In this document: positions 54,324-63,890 of the stretch, piece after piece | Numbering within the stretch: the stretch's first letter is position 1 | Layout of the letters: each line of letters opens with the position of its first letter | Assembly: GCF_000732945.1 (NCBI RefSeq) | Contig: NZ_CP008944.1 | Coordinates: forward strand, 2,242,310-2,306,309 | DNA from: Corynebacterium atypicum | GTDB taxonomy: Bacteria > Actinomycetota > Actinomycetes > Mycobacteriales > Mycobacteriaceae | Length of the DNA: 64,000 nt | Direction: 5' to 3' | Notes under the pieces: model-generated | What the model saw: the letters and a program-made list of their open reading frames with translations, nothing else | What the model was told of the DNA's origin: nothing | Databases searched by the model: none | Translations under genes and position numbers: made by a program

Positions 54324-56995
54324 AGTCCGCCCGAGTGCTCGCAACAGCGCTGGTGCCGCTGATGGTGCTCGCGCCCGTCGGCCCTGCCCACCACATGGCA
54401 GGCGTCACCTTCGGCCCCGCCCGGGCCGGGGCGCAGGCGTTGCCGCAGTCGCCGAACGATCCCGTCTTCCAGCAGATGTGGGTCAACCCCCAGGCCCGGC
54501 CCGGCGAGCACCTCGCGGACCTAGACGCCGAACTCACCGAGGTATCCGGCGGGGGAGTGATCACCGCGGGCGAACGGGTGCGGATGCGGCTGACCATCAC
54601 CGCGGCCACCGATCAATCAGTCACCGTCACCCCGCGGGTCGCAGGACCGGTTACCGACGTCGCGGAAGGACGGCTGGCACTAGCCGGCGACCTTGGGCAG
54701 TTCATCGCCCACAGCTCCGGCGAGCAGGTGCGCGCGGGTGCGGGCCGGCCGATCGAGGTGACCGTCGAGCTGCCGGAGCTTAACCCCGGCCTCTACCCGG
54801 TGGCGGTGGCGATCGCCGGCGCCAGAGGAATCACAAGTCAACGGTTCCTCCTGCACGTCGCGCCGCAGAACCCGGCAAGCGCGGCTGCCGCCCGCGAGCA
54901 GGCCGCCCCGGACGCCCAACCGCACGCCGAGGGCTTGCGCGCCGGCGTAAGTAGCGCGGCCGTCGGAAATTGGGGGCTTCCCACCACCGGCGAGCCCGCC
55001 GCGCTGGGCGCCGTGGTGCCCATCACCCAGCAGGTCAACACCGTGCCGGGGGAGACGGGGGAGGCACCCGAGGCCGCGCCACTGATCCTCGAGGACGAGT
55101 CCCTGGCCGAATCGATGGGCCCGGACGGCCGCCTCGGCCGGCTGCTTGGCGCCCTCGAGGCGCGCGGCGGGCACGGCACCGGGGCAAGGGACCAGGCAGA
55201 GGCGCCCGGACGCCCCGCAGCGACCGGGGCGGCGGACGACGGCGACGGCGTGTGCCTGGCCATCGACCCGGCCCTGGTCTCCGCCGCCGAGCGGATGGCC
55301 GCCGGCTACACGGTCGCCTCCTCGCGCGTCTCGCAGGCCCAGGAGCACAAGCGCCTGCGCGATTCGTGGACCGCAGACAAGAACCCCACGGGGGCTACTC
55401 CGGGCGCGGGCTCGGAGGTGGCTGCGCAGTGGCTGCACCGGCTCACCGCGCTGTCTACCGGGTGCGTCGTCGCCTTGCCCTGGGCGAACGCGGACCTCGA
55501 GGCGGTCGCCCGCACCGGCGACCCCTGGCTGATGCAGGAGGCCGTCACGCGTGGGCCCGACGTGCTCAAGCGCGTACTGGGCGTAGAGACCCTACCCGGC
55601 GTGGTCGTCCCGGGCGGCGGCTTTGTTACTGCCGGCACCGCGCAGGCACTCACCACCGCCTATCGCAGCGCCTCGGCCGGGGACGGAGACGGCCCGCACC
55701 ACGCCCAAACCGGCCCAGGGGCGGGCGGAGCCACCGACGATGCCGCGGAGACCGCCGGCAACCACTCTGGCATCGAGGCGCGCTGGGAGCGCTCGCGGCA
55801 GACCGCCGGCAAGACGGCGCCGGGCGCGGGCGCGCCGGGCGGCGAGCCGCACCAGAAACCGCTGCACATCCTGGTGGCCGACAACACGGTCTGGGGCGCC
55901 GGCGACTCCGGCCCGGTGGCCGACCTGGGCCCGGGCACGCAGGCGGTGACCATGCCCGGTTCGCTGGCCACCACGCTCGCCGCGCTGAGCCAGGACCCGG
56001 TGACCACCGCCTACTCCAACCCCGCCTCGCGGTTCGACTACCGCCTCGACGCCCCCGCAGCGCGCCTGGCCTCGGCGCGGGCGGCGATCCTAGCGGAGGC
56101 GGAGGGAGAAGGCCCCGTACTCATGACGCTTCCCGCCCTGGTCGACCCGGAGGCGCTTGCCGGGGTGCTCGAGCTTGTCGACGCCGCGCCCCACAGCAGC
56201 GTCGCCAAGCTGCTCACCCCCTCCCAGCGCACGTTCGAAGCCCCAGCGCACCCCGGGGCCGACCCCGCAGCAGACGGCGCGCGGACGGCCGACGAGACGG
56301 CCGTGGCCGAGACGGGCCTGCCGTTCGTCGACGATCCCGGCGGGTATGCCGATACCGAAGTGCAACGCGCGGCTCAGCAGTCCGAGTACACCGATGCGCT
56401 CACCCGCATCCTAGACAACGACCCTTCCATCGCGCTGACCCGCTACGAGTTCACGGCGCCGCTGCGCCGCGACGTCCTCGCCGCGCTGACCACTACCGGA
56501 CGCCGCCAGCTTGCCACCTTCGACGCCGCCGTCGCCCACACCAGCGCGCGCATCGACGGCTCACGGGCGATGCTCCAGTCGCTGCGCTCGGCCATCGAAC
56601 TGGTGCCGCCGGGCAACGTCTACACTCGCTCCTCGGAATCCTCGCCGCTGCTGATCGTCGCGCGCAACGGGCTGCCCCTGCCGGCTACCGCACGCATCGA
56701 GTACGAGTCCGCCCCCGGCGCGCGCCTGAACACCCCCAACGAACTGCGCATCCCGGCCCGCGGCTCTATCACCGTAGAGATGACCGCCAACCTACCCAAC
56801 CAGCCCCGCCAGACCGACCTCAGCTTATGGCTTGCCACTCTCGACGGCGCGCGGATCTCCGATCGGGTGGAGATCACCGTGCAGACGCGTACCACGCTCG
56901 TCGCGGGCCTCGTGGGGGCGGTTGCGGGAATCGGCATCCTGGTACTTCTGGGGTTAGTTCGAGGCGCGCGTAAGCGTCACACCAGTTTCCGTTAG
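54320..56995 (+). CDS. DUF6049 family secreted membrane-anchored protein
   Basis: 891 residues. It has a signal peptide (about 1-38, ending RAGAQA), a long extracellular part rich in Ala/Gly/Glu with Ig-like strands near the start and end, and a C-terminal membrane helix (AGLVGAVAGIGILVLLGLV) with a short basic cytosolic tail. It is positioned exactly like Rv3909, between the NUDIX gene and murJ. Its function is unknown; conservation of order suggests a link to MurJ or the cell wall. It overlaps the NUDIX gene by 4 bp. Confidence 0.85.
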   Translation: MKSARVLATALVPLMVLAPVGPAHHMAGVTFGPARAGAQALPQSPNDPVFQQMWVNPQARPGEHLADLDAELTEVSGGGVITAGERVRMRLTITAATDQSVTVTPRVAGPVTDVAEGRLALAGDLGQFIAHSSGEQVRAGAGRPIEVTVELPELNPGLYPVAVAIAGARGITSQRFLLHVAPQNPASAAAAREQAAPDAQPHAEGLRAGVSSAAVGNWGLPTTGEPAALGAVVPITQQVNTVPGETGEAPEAAPLILEDESLAESMGPDGRLGRLLGALEARGGHGTGARDQAEAPGRPAATGAADDGDGVCLAIDPALVSAAERMAAGYTVASSRVSQAQEHKRLRDSWTADKNPTGATPGAGSEVAAQWLHRLTALSTGCVVALPWANADLEAVARTGDPWLMQEAVTRGPDVLKRVLGVETLPGVVVPGGGFVTAGTAQALTTAYRSASAGDGDGPHHAQTGPGAGGATDDAAETAGNHSGIEARWERSRQTAGKTAPGAGAPGGEPHQKPLHILVADNTVWGAGDSGPVADLGPGTQAVTMPGSLATTLAALSQDPVTTAYSNPASRFDYRLDAPAARLASARAAILAEAEGEGPVLMTLPALVDPEALAGVLELVDAAPHSSVAKLLTPSQRTFEAPAHPGADPAADGARTADETAVAETGLPFVDDPGGYADTEVQRAAQQSEYTDALTRILDNDPSIALTRYEFTAPLRRDVLAALTTTGRRQLATFDAAVAHTSARIDGSRAMLQSLRSAIELVPPGNVYTRSSESSPLLIVARNGLPLPATARIEYESAPGARLNTPNELRIPARGSITVEMTANLPNQPRQTDLSLWLATLDGARISDRVEITVQTRTTLVAGLVGAVAGIGILVLLGLVRGARKRHTSFR

Positions 56996-57022
56996 GGCGA
57001 TGTTGTAAGCACAATAGGGCGT

Positions 57023-60000
57023 GTGAACTCCTCTGACGAACCGGGACTGCGCGGCCGCTTTGTAGCCGCCGCGCCTCCCGCCCCCGTGCCGGAGCCGCGA
57101 GCTAAAGAAAAATCTTCCCCGGCATGTGAGGACCGCTCACGGCTTACCGCCGCCCCCGATGGCTCGAGCGAATCGGGCACGCGCACTGCAGCCGCGACCA
57201 CGGCCACCTCCCCCCGCAAGGCCACCTCCCCCCGCAAGGCCACCGCAGCCGGCAGGGCAGGCGCCCCCCATCGGGGGGCCGAGCAGCACGCCGCGCGCAC
57301 CAGCGCAGAACGCGCTGCAGCCGAAGGCGGCGCGGAGGTAGAAGAATCCGAGGGCACCTCAGACGCGGACGTGGTGCGCTCCACCGGGTCGATGGCGATA
57401 GCCACGCTGTGCTCCCGGATCACTGGGTTCATGCGCAACGTGCTCATCGGCGCGTCGCTGGGCTCGGCGATCTCCTCGGCCTTCAACACGGCGAACACGC
57501 TGCCCAACCTCATCACAGAGATCGTGCTTGGCGCCGTGTTGACCTCGCTGGTGGTGCCCGTGCTCGTGCGCGCCGAGAAAGAGGACGCCGACCACGGCTC
57601 CGCCTTCGTGCGCCGCCTGTTTACCCTGGCGTTCACGATGCTGGGCACGGTGACGGTCCTCGCCGTCCTCGCCGCTCCACTGCTGACTCGGATGACGCTC
57701 GGCACGGACGGCGAGGTCAACGTCACCCAGTCGACGTCGTTTGCCTTCCTGGTGCTCCCGCAGATCCTGTTCTACGGGCTGTTCTCTCTCTTCATGGCGG
57801 TGCTCAACACCAAGGGCGTGTTCAAACCCGGGGCCTGGGCGCCGGTAGCCAACAACGTCGTATCCATCGCGGTATTGCTCGCCTACCGGTTCTTGCCCGG
57901 CGAGCTGGACCCAGCGGCCCCCAGCCCGGTCACCGACCCGCACGTGCTGCTGCTGGGCCTGGGCACCACCGCTGGCGTGGTGGTGCAGATGTTCATCTTG
58001 ATCCCGCCGCTTAAGCGCGCCGGGGTGGACCTGCGCCCCCTGTGGGGCATCGACGAGCGTCTGAAATCCTTCGGTGGCATGGCGATGGCCATCGTGGTCT
58101 ACGTGGCCATCTCCCAGGCCGGCTGGGTGATCACCACCAACATCGCCTCGGCATCGTCGGCGGCCGCGCCCAACATCTACCAGCAGCACTGGCTGCTGCT
58201 GCAGGTGCCGTACGGCATCATCGGCGTCACGTTGCTCACGGCGCTGATGCCCAGGCTCTCGCGCAACGCGGCAGACGGCGATGATAATGCCGTGGTCCGC
58301 GACCTGACGCTGGCCACCAAGCTGACCTTCATCGCGCTCATCCCGATCGTGGTGTTCTTCACCGTCTTTGGCCGGCAGATCGGCGTCGCGCTGTTCCACT
58401 ACGGCGCGTTTGAGCGCTCGGCCTCTGAGCTCCTGGGGCTCACGCTGAGCTTCTCCGCGTTCACGCTTATTCCGTACGCGACCGTGCTGTTGCACCTGCG
58501 CGTCTTCTACGCCCGTGAGGAGGCGTGGACGCCGACCTGGATCATCGCCGGGATCACCGCCACCAAGGTGGTTCTCTCTCTGGCCGCGCCCGCGGTCGCA
58601 TCCTCCCCGGACCGGGTGGTGGTGCTCTTGGGGGCGGCGAACGGCTTCGGCTTCATCGCCGGTGCGGGCATCGGCGGGTACCTGCTGCGCCGTAAACTCG
58701 GCCGCCTCGGCGGGGCGGAGATCCTGCGCACCTCGGTCTGGGCGCTGGGCGCCGGCGTCGTCGGCGCGGGTGTCGCCTGGGGGTTCGGCTGGCTTCTCGA
58801 CCTGGCCGCCGGCGGGGTATTCGCCTGGCTGGGGTCCTTCGGCGAGCTGCTGCGCTTGGGCCTTGTGGGCGTGCTCTTCCTCGTGGTGGTCGGGGTGATC
58901 TTGAGCTTTTCCAAGCTGCCCGAGGTGCAGAACCTGGGGGCGCTGGCGCAGCGCATCCCCGTCGTCGGCCGCCTCATCCACGTCGACCAGGACCACGGCA
59001 TCGAAACCGGCGAGGCCACTCAGCGCGAAATCAACCAGCAGTACCTGGCCGTCGAGGCGTTCGCCGCCACGCCCGTGCCCCCGCCGATGTCAGCCGGTGT
59101 GGTCCGCGGGCCGCGCCTGGTGCCGGGAGCCCCGGTTGCCGACGGCCGCTTCCGGCTGCTGGTCGAGCACGGCTCGGCGTCCGGAGCCCGCTTCTGGGAG
59201 GCCATGGAGCGCTCCACCCGGCGGCGCGTGGCGCTCGTCTTTGTGGATACCAGCGGCTCCTCGCCCCTGGCCCCAGCCACTCCCGCCGCCGCGGCCGGCG
59301 CCGCCTCCGAGGTGCGGCGGCGCACCCGCAAGCTGGACGCCCTCGGGCACCCGGCGATCGCGAGCAACATCGAGGTCTCGGCGTACCGCTCCGGCTGCCT
59401 TGTCGTCGCCGACTGGGTGGAGGGCTCCCCGCTGAAAACCGTCGCCGAGGCGGGCAACGCCGACCCGCGCGCGGCGGTGCTCGCGGTCTCTCCGCTTGCC
59501 GACGCCGTCGGGCGTGCACACGACACGGGCACCCCGCTGGGCTTGGACAACTGGTCGCACATCCGGATCAACACCTCTGGGGCGGCGGTGCTCGCCTTCC
59601 CGGCCGTGCTGCCGGATGCTTCGCGCACCGACGACCTTTCTGCCATCGCCTCTGCCCTGGAACTCCTGGTGGACCAAGAGACGGCCCCGGATGACGTCTG
59701 CGCGGTGGTCGCAGAATCGCGCGACCAGGACGTCAGTCCGATTCAGCTAGGCGAGCACCTCAAGGAGGTGGGGCTTGCCGGCGCCGCGGAGGCGGAAAAG
59801 TCGCGCACCCCGGGGGTGGAGCTGCGGGTGGAAAAGGACGTGGCTCCGGCCGTCGAGCAGCGCCCCGGCTTCGGCGCCGAGGGGCTCAACAGGCGCGCCA
59901 CGATCGTGCTGGCCCTGCTCGTCTTTGCCGTCGTCGTGGGCATCGCCGCCGCTGCGACCTACCTCACCGGCGTCTTAGGCAAGGGCGGCGACGAGGCTCC

Positions 60001-60571
60001 CGTGCAGCAACCCGGCACCACCACCAAGGCTGCGCCGGCGCCGCTGCCCATCGTGCAGTCGCTCAAGTCCGCCCGGGTAAACCCGGACGATGAGGACGCA
60101 CACCTGGCCGTGGACGGCGATACGGAGACCTACGTCGAGATTCCCCAGGGGTCTTCTCTGGATCTCTCGCTGCAGTCCCAGGCCGCCGTCAACACCGTCG
60201 TGCTCACGCTGGACCGCTCCGCGCTGGTGACGATCATGGATGCCCGCGGCACCGAGCTGGTGCGCGACTTCCAGGCCGCACCCGGCCGCAACACGGTGCT
60301 GCTCAAGTCGCCTGCGCAGCCGCACGGCGGTGCTTCCGCCGAGCCAAGCCCCGCCGGAACAGACGCGGCGACCCCGCAGGATCAGGCCGGGCAGCCTACG
60401 GCCACCACCACGGGTGCCACGCCGTCGCCGGGCGGCTCGTCGCCGCGCACCGGGGTATCGCGGGCTGACGCCAAGCGCGACGTCCGGTTCACCGACCGCA
60501 TCTCGTTGACGTTCGACGACGTCGTCGGCGTCGAGGAAGTCCGGGTGGTAGGCATCGGGCCCCGGCGCTAG
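57023..60571 (+). CDS. murJ: MurJ lipid II flippase with C-terminal pseudokinase and extracellular domain
   Basis: 1182 residues, the long actinobacterial form. Residues 1-110 are disordered with a tandem ATSPRK repeat. About 115-640 is the MurJ/MviN 14-helix core (STGSMAIATLCSRITGFMRN, NTANTLPNLITEIVLGAVLTS, FYGLFSLFMAVLNTKG). About 700-950 is a kinase-like domain that lacks clear catalytic residues (pseudokinase). A membrane helix at about 956-985 and an extracellular discoidin-like domain follow. It flips lipid II. It lies between the DUF6049 gene and sigM. Confidence 0.94.
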   Translation: MNSSDEPGLRGRFVAAAPPAPVPEPRAKEKSSPACEDRSRLTAAPDGSSESGTRTAAATTATSPRKATSPRKATAAGRAGAPHRGAEQHAARTSAERAAAEGGAEVEESEGTSDADVVRSTGSMAIATLCSRITGFMRNVLIGASLGSAISSAFNTANTLPNLITEIVLGAVLTSLVVPVLVRAEKEDADHGSAFVRRLFTLAFTMLGTVTVLAVLAAPLLTRMTLGTDGEVNVTQSTSFAFLVLPQILFYGLFSLFMAVLNTKGVFKPGAWAPVANNVVSIAVLLAYRFLPGELDPAAPSPVTDPHVLLLGLGTTAGVVVQMFILIPPLKRAGVDLRPLWGIDERLKSFGGMAMAIVVYVAISQAGWVITTNIASASSAAAPNIYQQHWLLLQVPYGIIGVTLLTALMPRLSRNAADGDDNAVVRDLTLATKLTFIALIPIVVFFTVFGRQIGVALFHYGAFERSASELLGLTLSFSAFTLIPYATVLLHLRVFYAREEAWTPTWIIAGITATKVVLSLAAPAVASSPDRVVVLLGAANGFGFIAGAGIGGYLLRRKLGRLGGAEILRTSVWALGAGVVGAGVAWGFGWLLDLAAGGVFAWLGSFGELLRLGLVGVLFLVVVGVILSFSKLPEVQNLGALAQRIPVVGRLIHVDQDHGIETGEATQREINQQYLAVEAFAATPVPPPMSAGVVRGPRLVPGAPVADGRFRLLVEHGSASGARFWEAMERSTRRRVALVFVDTSGSSPLAPATPAAAAGAASEVRRRTRKLDALGHPAIASNIEVSAYRSGCLVVADWVEGSPLKTVAEAGNADPRAAVLAVSPLADAVGRAHDTGTPLGLDNWSHIRINTSGAAVLAFPAVLPDASRTDDLSAIASALELLVDQETAPDDVCAVVAESRDQDVSPIQLGEHLKEVGLAGAAEAEKSRTPGVELRVEKDVAPAVEQRPGFGAEGLNRRATIVLALLVFAVVVGIAAAATYLTGVLGKGGDEAPVQQPGTTTKAAPAPLPIVQSLKSARVNPDDEDAHLAVDGDTETYVEIPQGSSLDLSLQSQAAVNTVVLTLDRSALVTIMDARGTELVRDFQAAPGRNTVLLKSPAQPHGGASAEPSPAGTDAATPQDQAGQPTATTTGATPSPGGSSPRTGVSRADAKRDVRFTDRISLTFDDVVGVEEVRVVGIGPRR

Positions 60572-60771
60572 CCAGGCCGGCACGCCGCGCCGGGGAAAGA
60601 ACCGGCTAGCCCGGCGGGAGCCGCCGGGCCGGGAAAAAGCCAGCTGGCCGGGGCAAAGGGGGACCGGATGGGGCCTGCACACCGTGCTGTGCACAAAGTG
60701 CGGGCCCTTCTGCGTGCGCCCCGATAGGGTGTTGGGCACACCACAACTTATATCTTCGGGGGGGGAGATTA

Positions 60772-61374
60772 ATGGATCACCGCAGCGATCTGGAGCTGGT
60801 CCGAAGCTACTGCTCGGGGGAGGAAGAGGCGTTCACCGCGATCGTGCGCCGCCACCGGGCCCGACTGACCTGGGTGGCGCGCCGCTACTCCCGGCGCGAG
60901 GAAGACGCCCAGGACATCGTCCAGGAGGCACTGCTACGCGCCGCCATGAAACTGCACACCTTCCGGGCAGAAGCGAAGCTGACCACCTGGCTGCACCGGC
61001 TGGTGACCAACGCCGCATTCGACTACACCGGGCTGGCCCGTAACCGCAACGAGTCCGCCGTGTTGGACGACGACACCCGGCTGCGGCCCGCGCTAACGGG
61101 CGGCGGGCTCGCCCACGACCCGATGCACTCGGTGGACCTACGCTTAAGCCTGGTGCCGGCCCTAGGCGCAATCGCCGAGGGACAGGCGGCCGCGCTGGTA
61201 GCCACCCACGCCCTGGGGTTGAGCGTGGAGCACGCCGCCCGGATCCTCGGTGTGCGCCCCGGAACCATCAAGTCGCGCACCAAGCGCGGGCGCGACCAGC
61301 TGCGCAAGCTTATCGACGCCTCCCTGCGCCAGGACGCCTCGACCACGGCGCGACCAGGACAGATCGTGTGTTAA
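60772..61374 (+). CDS. sigM: ECF sigma factor SigM
   Basis: 200 residues. Sigma region 2 (LVRSYCSGEEEAFTAIVRRHRARLTWVARRYSRREEDAQDIVQEALLRA) and region 4 (LSVEHAARILGVRPGTIKSRTKRGRDQLR) are clear. Gene order murJ-sigM-trxB-trxA identifies it as SigM, which controls disulfide-stress genes in corynebacteria. The anti-sigma factor found next to sigM in mycobacteria is absent: trxB begins 56 bp after its stop. The start follows a G8 tract (60758-60765) that forms part of the ribosome-binding site. Confidence 0.94.
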   Translation: MDHRSDLELVRSYCSGEEEAFTAIVRRHRARLTWVARRYSRREEDAQDIVQEALLRAAMKLHTFRAEAKLTTWLHRLVTNAAFDYTGLARNRNESAVLDDDTRLRPALTGGGLAHDPMHSVDLRLSLVPALGAIAEGQAAALVATHALGLSVEHAARILGVRPGTIKSRTKRGRDQLRKLIDASLRQDASTTARPGQIVC

Positions 61375-61430
61375 ACCCGCCGGCGGCTAGGATGAAACCT
61401 CAGCAGTAACACGGAATTGCAGGAGGCATC

Positions 61431-62354
61431 ATGACCGTCCACGATCTGGCGATCATCGGGTCGGGGCCAGCCGGTTACACGGCCGCGCTCTACGCCGCGC
61501 GAGCCGAACTTAACCCCGTGGTCTTCGAGGGCTTCGAGTTTGGCGGCTCCCTGATGAACACCACCGAGGTAGAGAACTACCCTGGCTTCGAACAGGGCAT
61601 CATGGGCCCCGAACTCATGATGGCCATGCGCGGCCAGGCCGAGCGTTTCGGCGCCAAGCTGCTCCAGGAGCAGGTCGACTCGGTGGAGCTGGACGGCCCG
61701 GAGAAGGTCCTGCACGTGGGCAACGAGACGGTGCGTGCCCGCGCGGTGATCCTGGCCACGGGGTCGGCACCCCGGCATCTGGGCATTCCGGGCGAGGAGG
61801 AGCTGACTGGCCACGGGGTATCTACCTGCGCGACCTGCGACGGGTTCTTTTTCAAAGGCCACACCATCGCGGTGGCCGGCGGGGGCGACTCGGCGATGGA
61901 AGAGGCGACATTTCTTACCAGGTTCGCCGAGAAGGTCTACATCGTGCACCGCAGGGAGGGCTTCCGGGCCTCGCCGATCATGCTCGAGCGCGCACAGAAT
62001 AACGAGAAGATCGAGATCCTGACGAACAAACGCATCACCCGCGTCAACGAGGATGCGGGCAAGGTGAAAAGCCTCGAGCTTACTGACGCCGCGACTGGCG
62101 AGGTGAGCGAGCTTGCGGCCACCGCGCTCTTCGTCGCCATCGGCCACGACCCGCGCTCCCAGTTCCTCGGCGGGCAGGTGAAGCTGAATGACGCCGGCTA
62201 CGTAGTCGTCGACGAGCCCTCCACGCGCACCTCGGTTTCCGGCGTATTTGCCTGCGGCGACTTGGTCGACGACCACTACCAGCAGGCGATCTCGGCCGCG
62301 GGTACCGGCGCTAAGGCCGCGCTCGACGCCCAGGCCTACCTCGAGGCGCTGTGA
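61431..62354 (+). CDS. trxB: thioredoxin reductase
   Basis: 307 residues. FAD motif [18 protein letters not shown], redox pair CATC in [15 protein letters not shown] motif [14 protein letters not shown], and GHDPRSQFL near the end. It uses NADPH to reduce thioredoxin in the cytosol. GGAGGC precedes the ATG. The stop overlaps the trxA start. Confidence 0.97.
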   Translation: MTVHDLAIIGSGPAGYTAALYAARAELNPVVFEGFEFGGSLMNTTEVENYPGFEQGIMGPELMMAMRGQAERFGAKLLQEQVDSVELDGPEKVLHVGNETVRARAVILATGSAPRHLGIPGEEELTGHGVSTCATCDGFFFKGHTIAVAGGGDSAMEEATFLTRFAEKVYIVHRREGFRASPIMLERAQNNEKIEILTNKRITRVNEDAGKVKSLELTDAATGEVSELAATALFVAIGHDPRSQFLGGQVKLNDAGYVVVDEPSTRTSVSGVFACGDLVDDHYQQAISAAGTGAKAALDAQAYLEAL

Positions 62355-62668
62355 TGCACGCCGTTACTCAAGAGACTTTCCGCGCCGAGGTCGTCGAGTC
62401 CGACCGACCCGTCATCGTCGACTTCTGGGCCGAGTGGTGCGGGCCGTGCAAGGCGCTCGCTCCCGAGCTAGCCAAGGCCGAGGAACTTCTCGGCGAGAAG
62501 GCGAAGATCGTTACCGTCGATGTGGACCAGGAGCGCGGCCTGGCGGCCATGTTCCAGGTGCTGTCGATCCCTACCGTGCTGATCTACTCCGGCGGCAAGC
62601 TCGCATCTCAGTTCACCGGTGTCACCTCCGCCGATGACGTCGTGGCGCGCGTGGAAGCGCTCGCCTAG
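62351..62668 (+). CDS. trxA: thioredoxin
   Basis: 105 residues, standard size. The WCGPC motif is in [18 protein letters not shown], and the cis-Pro in LSIPTVLIY. The start is GTG 62351 or ATG 62354, both overlapping the trxB stop, so translation is coupled. It is the classical partner of TrxB, and probably belongs to the SigM regulon, as known for corynebacteria. Confidence 0.95.
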   Translation: MMHAVTQETFRAEVVESDRPVIVDFWAEWCGPCKALAPELAKAEELLGEKAKIVTVDVDQERGLAAMFQVLSIPTVLIYSGGKLASQFTGVTSADDVVARVEALA

Positions 62669-62699
62669 CTGCTAGTCTGAGCATAAAGAAAGGAGTGCC

Positions 62700-63890
62700 G
62701 TGTCCGAGGTTTTGCGTGTCGGTGACACCAGCCCGCGGGTAGCTGAAGCCCGCGCCACTCTCGCCCGGCTGGGCCGACTGAGCAATTACCAGGGGGTCAT
62801 CCCGGATACCGCGCAGGGATCGCAGCAGTACAGCGAATCCGATACGTACTTCGATCCCGCCTTGGCTAACCAGCTCAAGGCCTTCCAGCAAACCCGTGGC
62901 ATCATGCCCACCGGAAACATCGATGAGATCACGCTCTACGAGTTGCGCGGAGCCACCTACTCGCTCGGCGAGCGCACGCTCGCGTACCAGCCCGGCAACC
63001 CGCTCGTAGGCGACGACGTCGCGCAGCTGCAAAAGCAGCTGCAAGAGCTAGGGTTTTACACCGACCGCATCGACGGCCACTTTGGGCCTGTCACCGAGCA
63101 CTCGCTCAAGACCTACCAACTCAACTACGGCATCGCCCCGGACGGCGAGTTCGGCCCGGAGACCAGCCGCGCCTTAAGCCTTTTGGGGCGCCGCATCACT
63201 GGTGGGTCGGCCCAGGCGATCCGGGAGCGCGAGCACGTCCGCCAGGCGGGCCCCAGGTTGGCCGGCAAGCGCGTCATTATTGATCCCGCCCTCGGCGGCG
63301 AGCATTGCGGCCAAATCGTCCAGGGCCGCTACGGCGAGATCACCGAGGAGGAGCTGCTCTGGGACCTGGCATCCCGCATCCAGGAGCGAATGCAGGCCGC
63401 CGGGATGGAGGCCGTATTCACCCGCACCCGGCAGGATGACCCCAGCGCCAAGGCCCGCGCAGAGATGGCCAACGCCGCGGAGGCCGACCTCATGATCTCT
63501 CTGGCCCTGGACCACTACCACAACGAGCGCGCAGGCGGCGTGGCCTCCTTCTACTTCGGGTCCGAGATCGGCAACAGCTCGCTGACCGGCGAGACGCTCT
63601 CGGGCTACATCCAGCGGGAGATCGTGGCGCGCACCCCGCTGACCAACTGCGGCAACCACGGACGCACGTGGGAGATCCTCAGACTGAGTAAGATGCCCAC
63701 GGTGGAGGTTGTCGCCGGTTACCTGACCAACCCACGCGACATCGCGATCATCACCGATCCGAGCCACCGCGACGCGATCGCCGAATCCGTCGTCGTCGCC
63801 GTCAAGCGGCTCTACCTTTTGGACAAAGGGACTCAGCGCACCGGCACCTACCGGTTCGCTGAGCTGCTGCGCGAGGAGCTCATGGGCTAG
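62700..63890 (+). CDS. cwlM: CwlM-type amidase-like regulator (probably catalytically inactive)
   Basis: 396 residues. Two peptidoglycan-binding domains (about 1-75 and 90-155) precede an Amidase_3 fold. The zinc His normally in DPGHGG is lost (DPALGG) and the SIHAN His is replaced (SLALD), while the Glu region is kept (PTVEVVAGYLTNP). This agrees with mycobacterial CwlM, whose essential role is to stimulate MurA and interact with MurJ after phosphorylation rather than to cut peptidoglycan. A TGT near the C-terminus (QRTGTYRFAELL) matches the phosphorylated region. GTG start with AAAGGAG. The stop shares CTAG with parB. Confidence 0.92.
   Translation: MSEVLRVGDTSPRVAEARATLARLGRLSNYQGVIPDTAQGSQQYSESDTYFDPALANQLKAFQQTRGIMPTGNIDEITLYELRGATYSLGERTLAYQPGNPLVGDDVAQLQKQLQELGFYTDRIDGHFGPVTEHSLKTYQLNYGIAPDGEFGPETSRALSLLGRRITGGSAQAIREREHVRQAGPRLAGKRVIIDPALGGEHCGQIVQGRYGEITEEELLWDLASRIQERMQAAGMEAVFTRTRQDDPSAKARAEMANAAEADLMISLALDHYHNERAGGVASFYFGSEIGNSSLTGETLSGYIQREIVARTPLTNCGNHGRTWEILRLSKMPTVEVVAGYLTNPRDIAIITDPSHRDAIAESVVVAVKRLYLLDKGTQRTGTYRFAELLREELMG

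Noticed and set aside
54970..56973. 667-codon frame inside the DUF6049 gene
   Set aside because: Arg/Gly-rich +1 shadow of the real frame.
57359..58996. 545-codon minus-strand frame opposite murJ
   Set aside because: Gln/His/Glu-rich antisense shadow of the MurJ membrane core.
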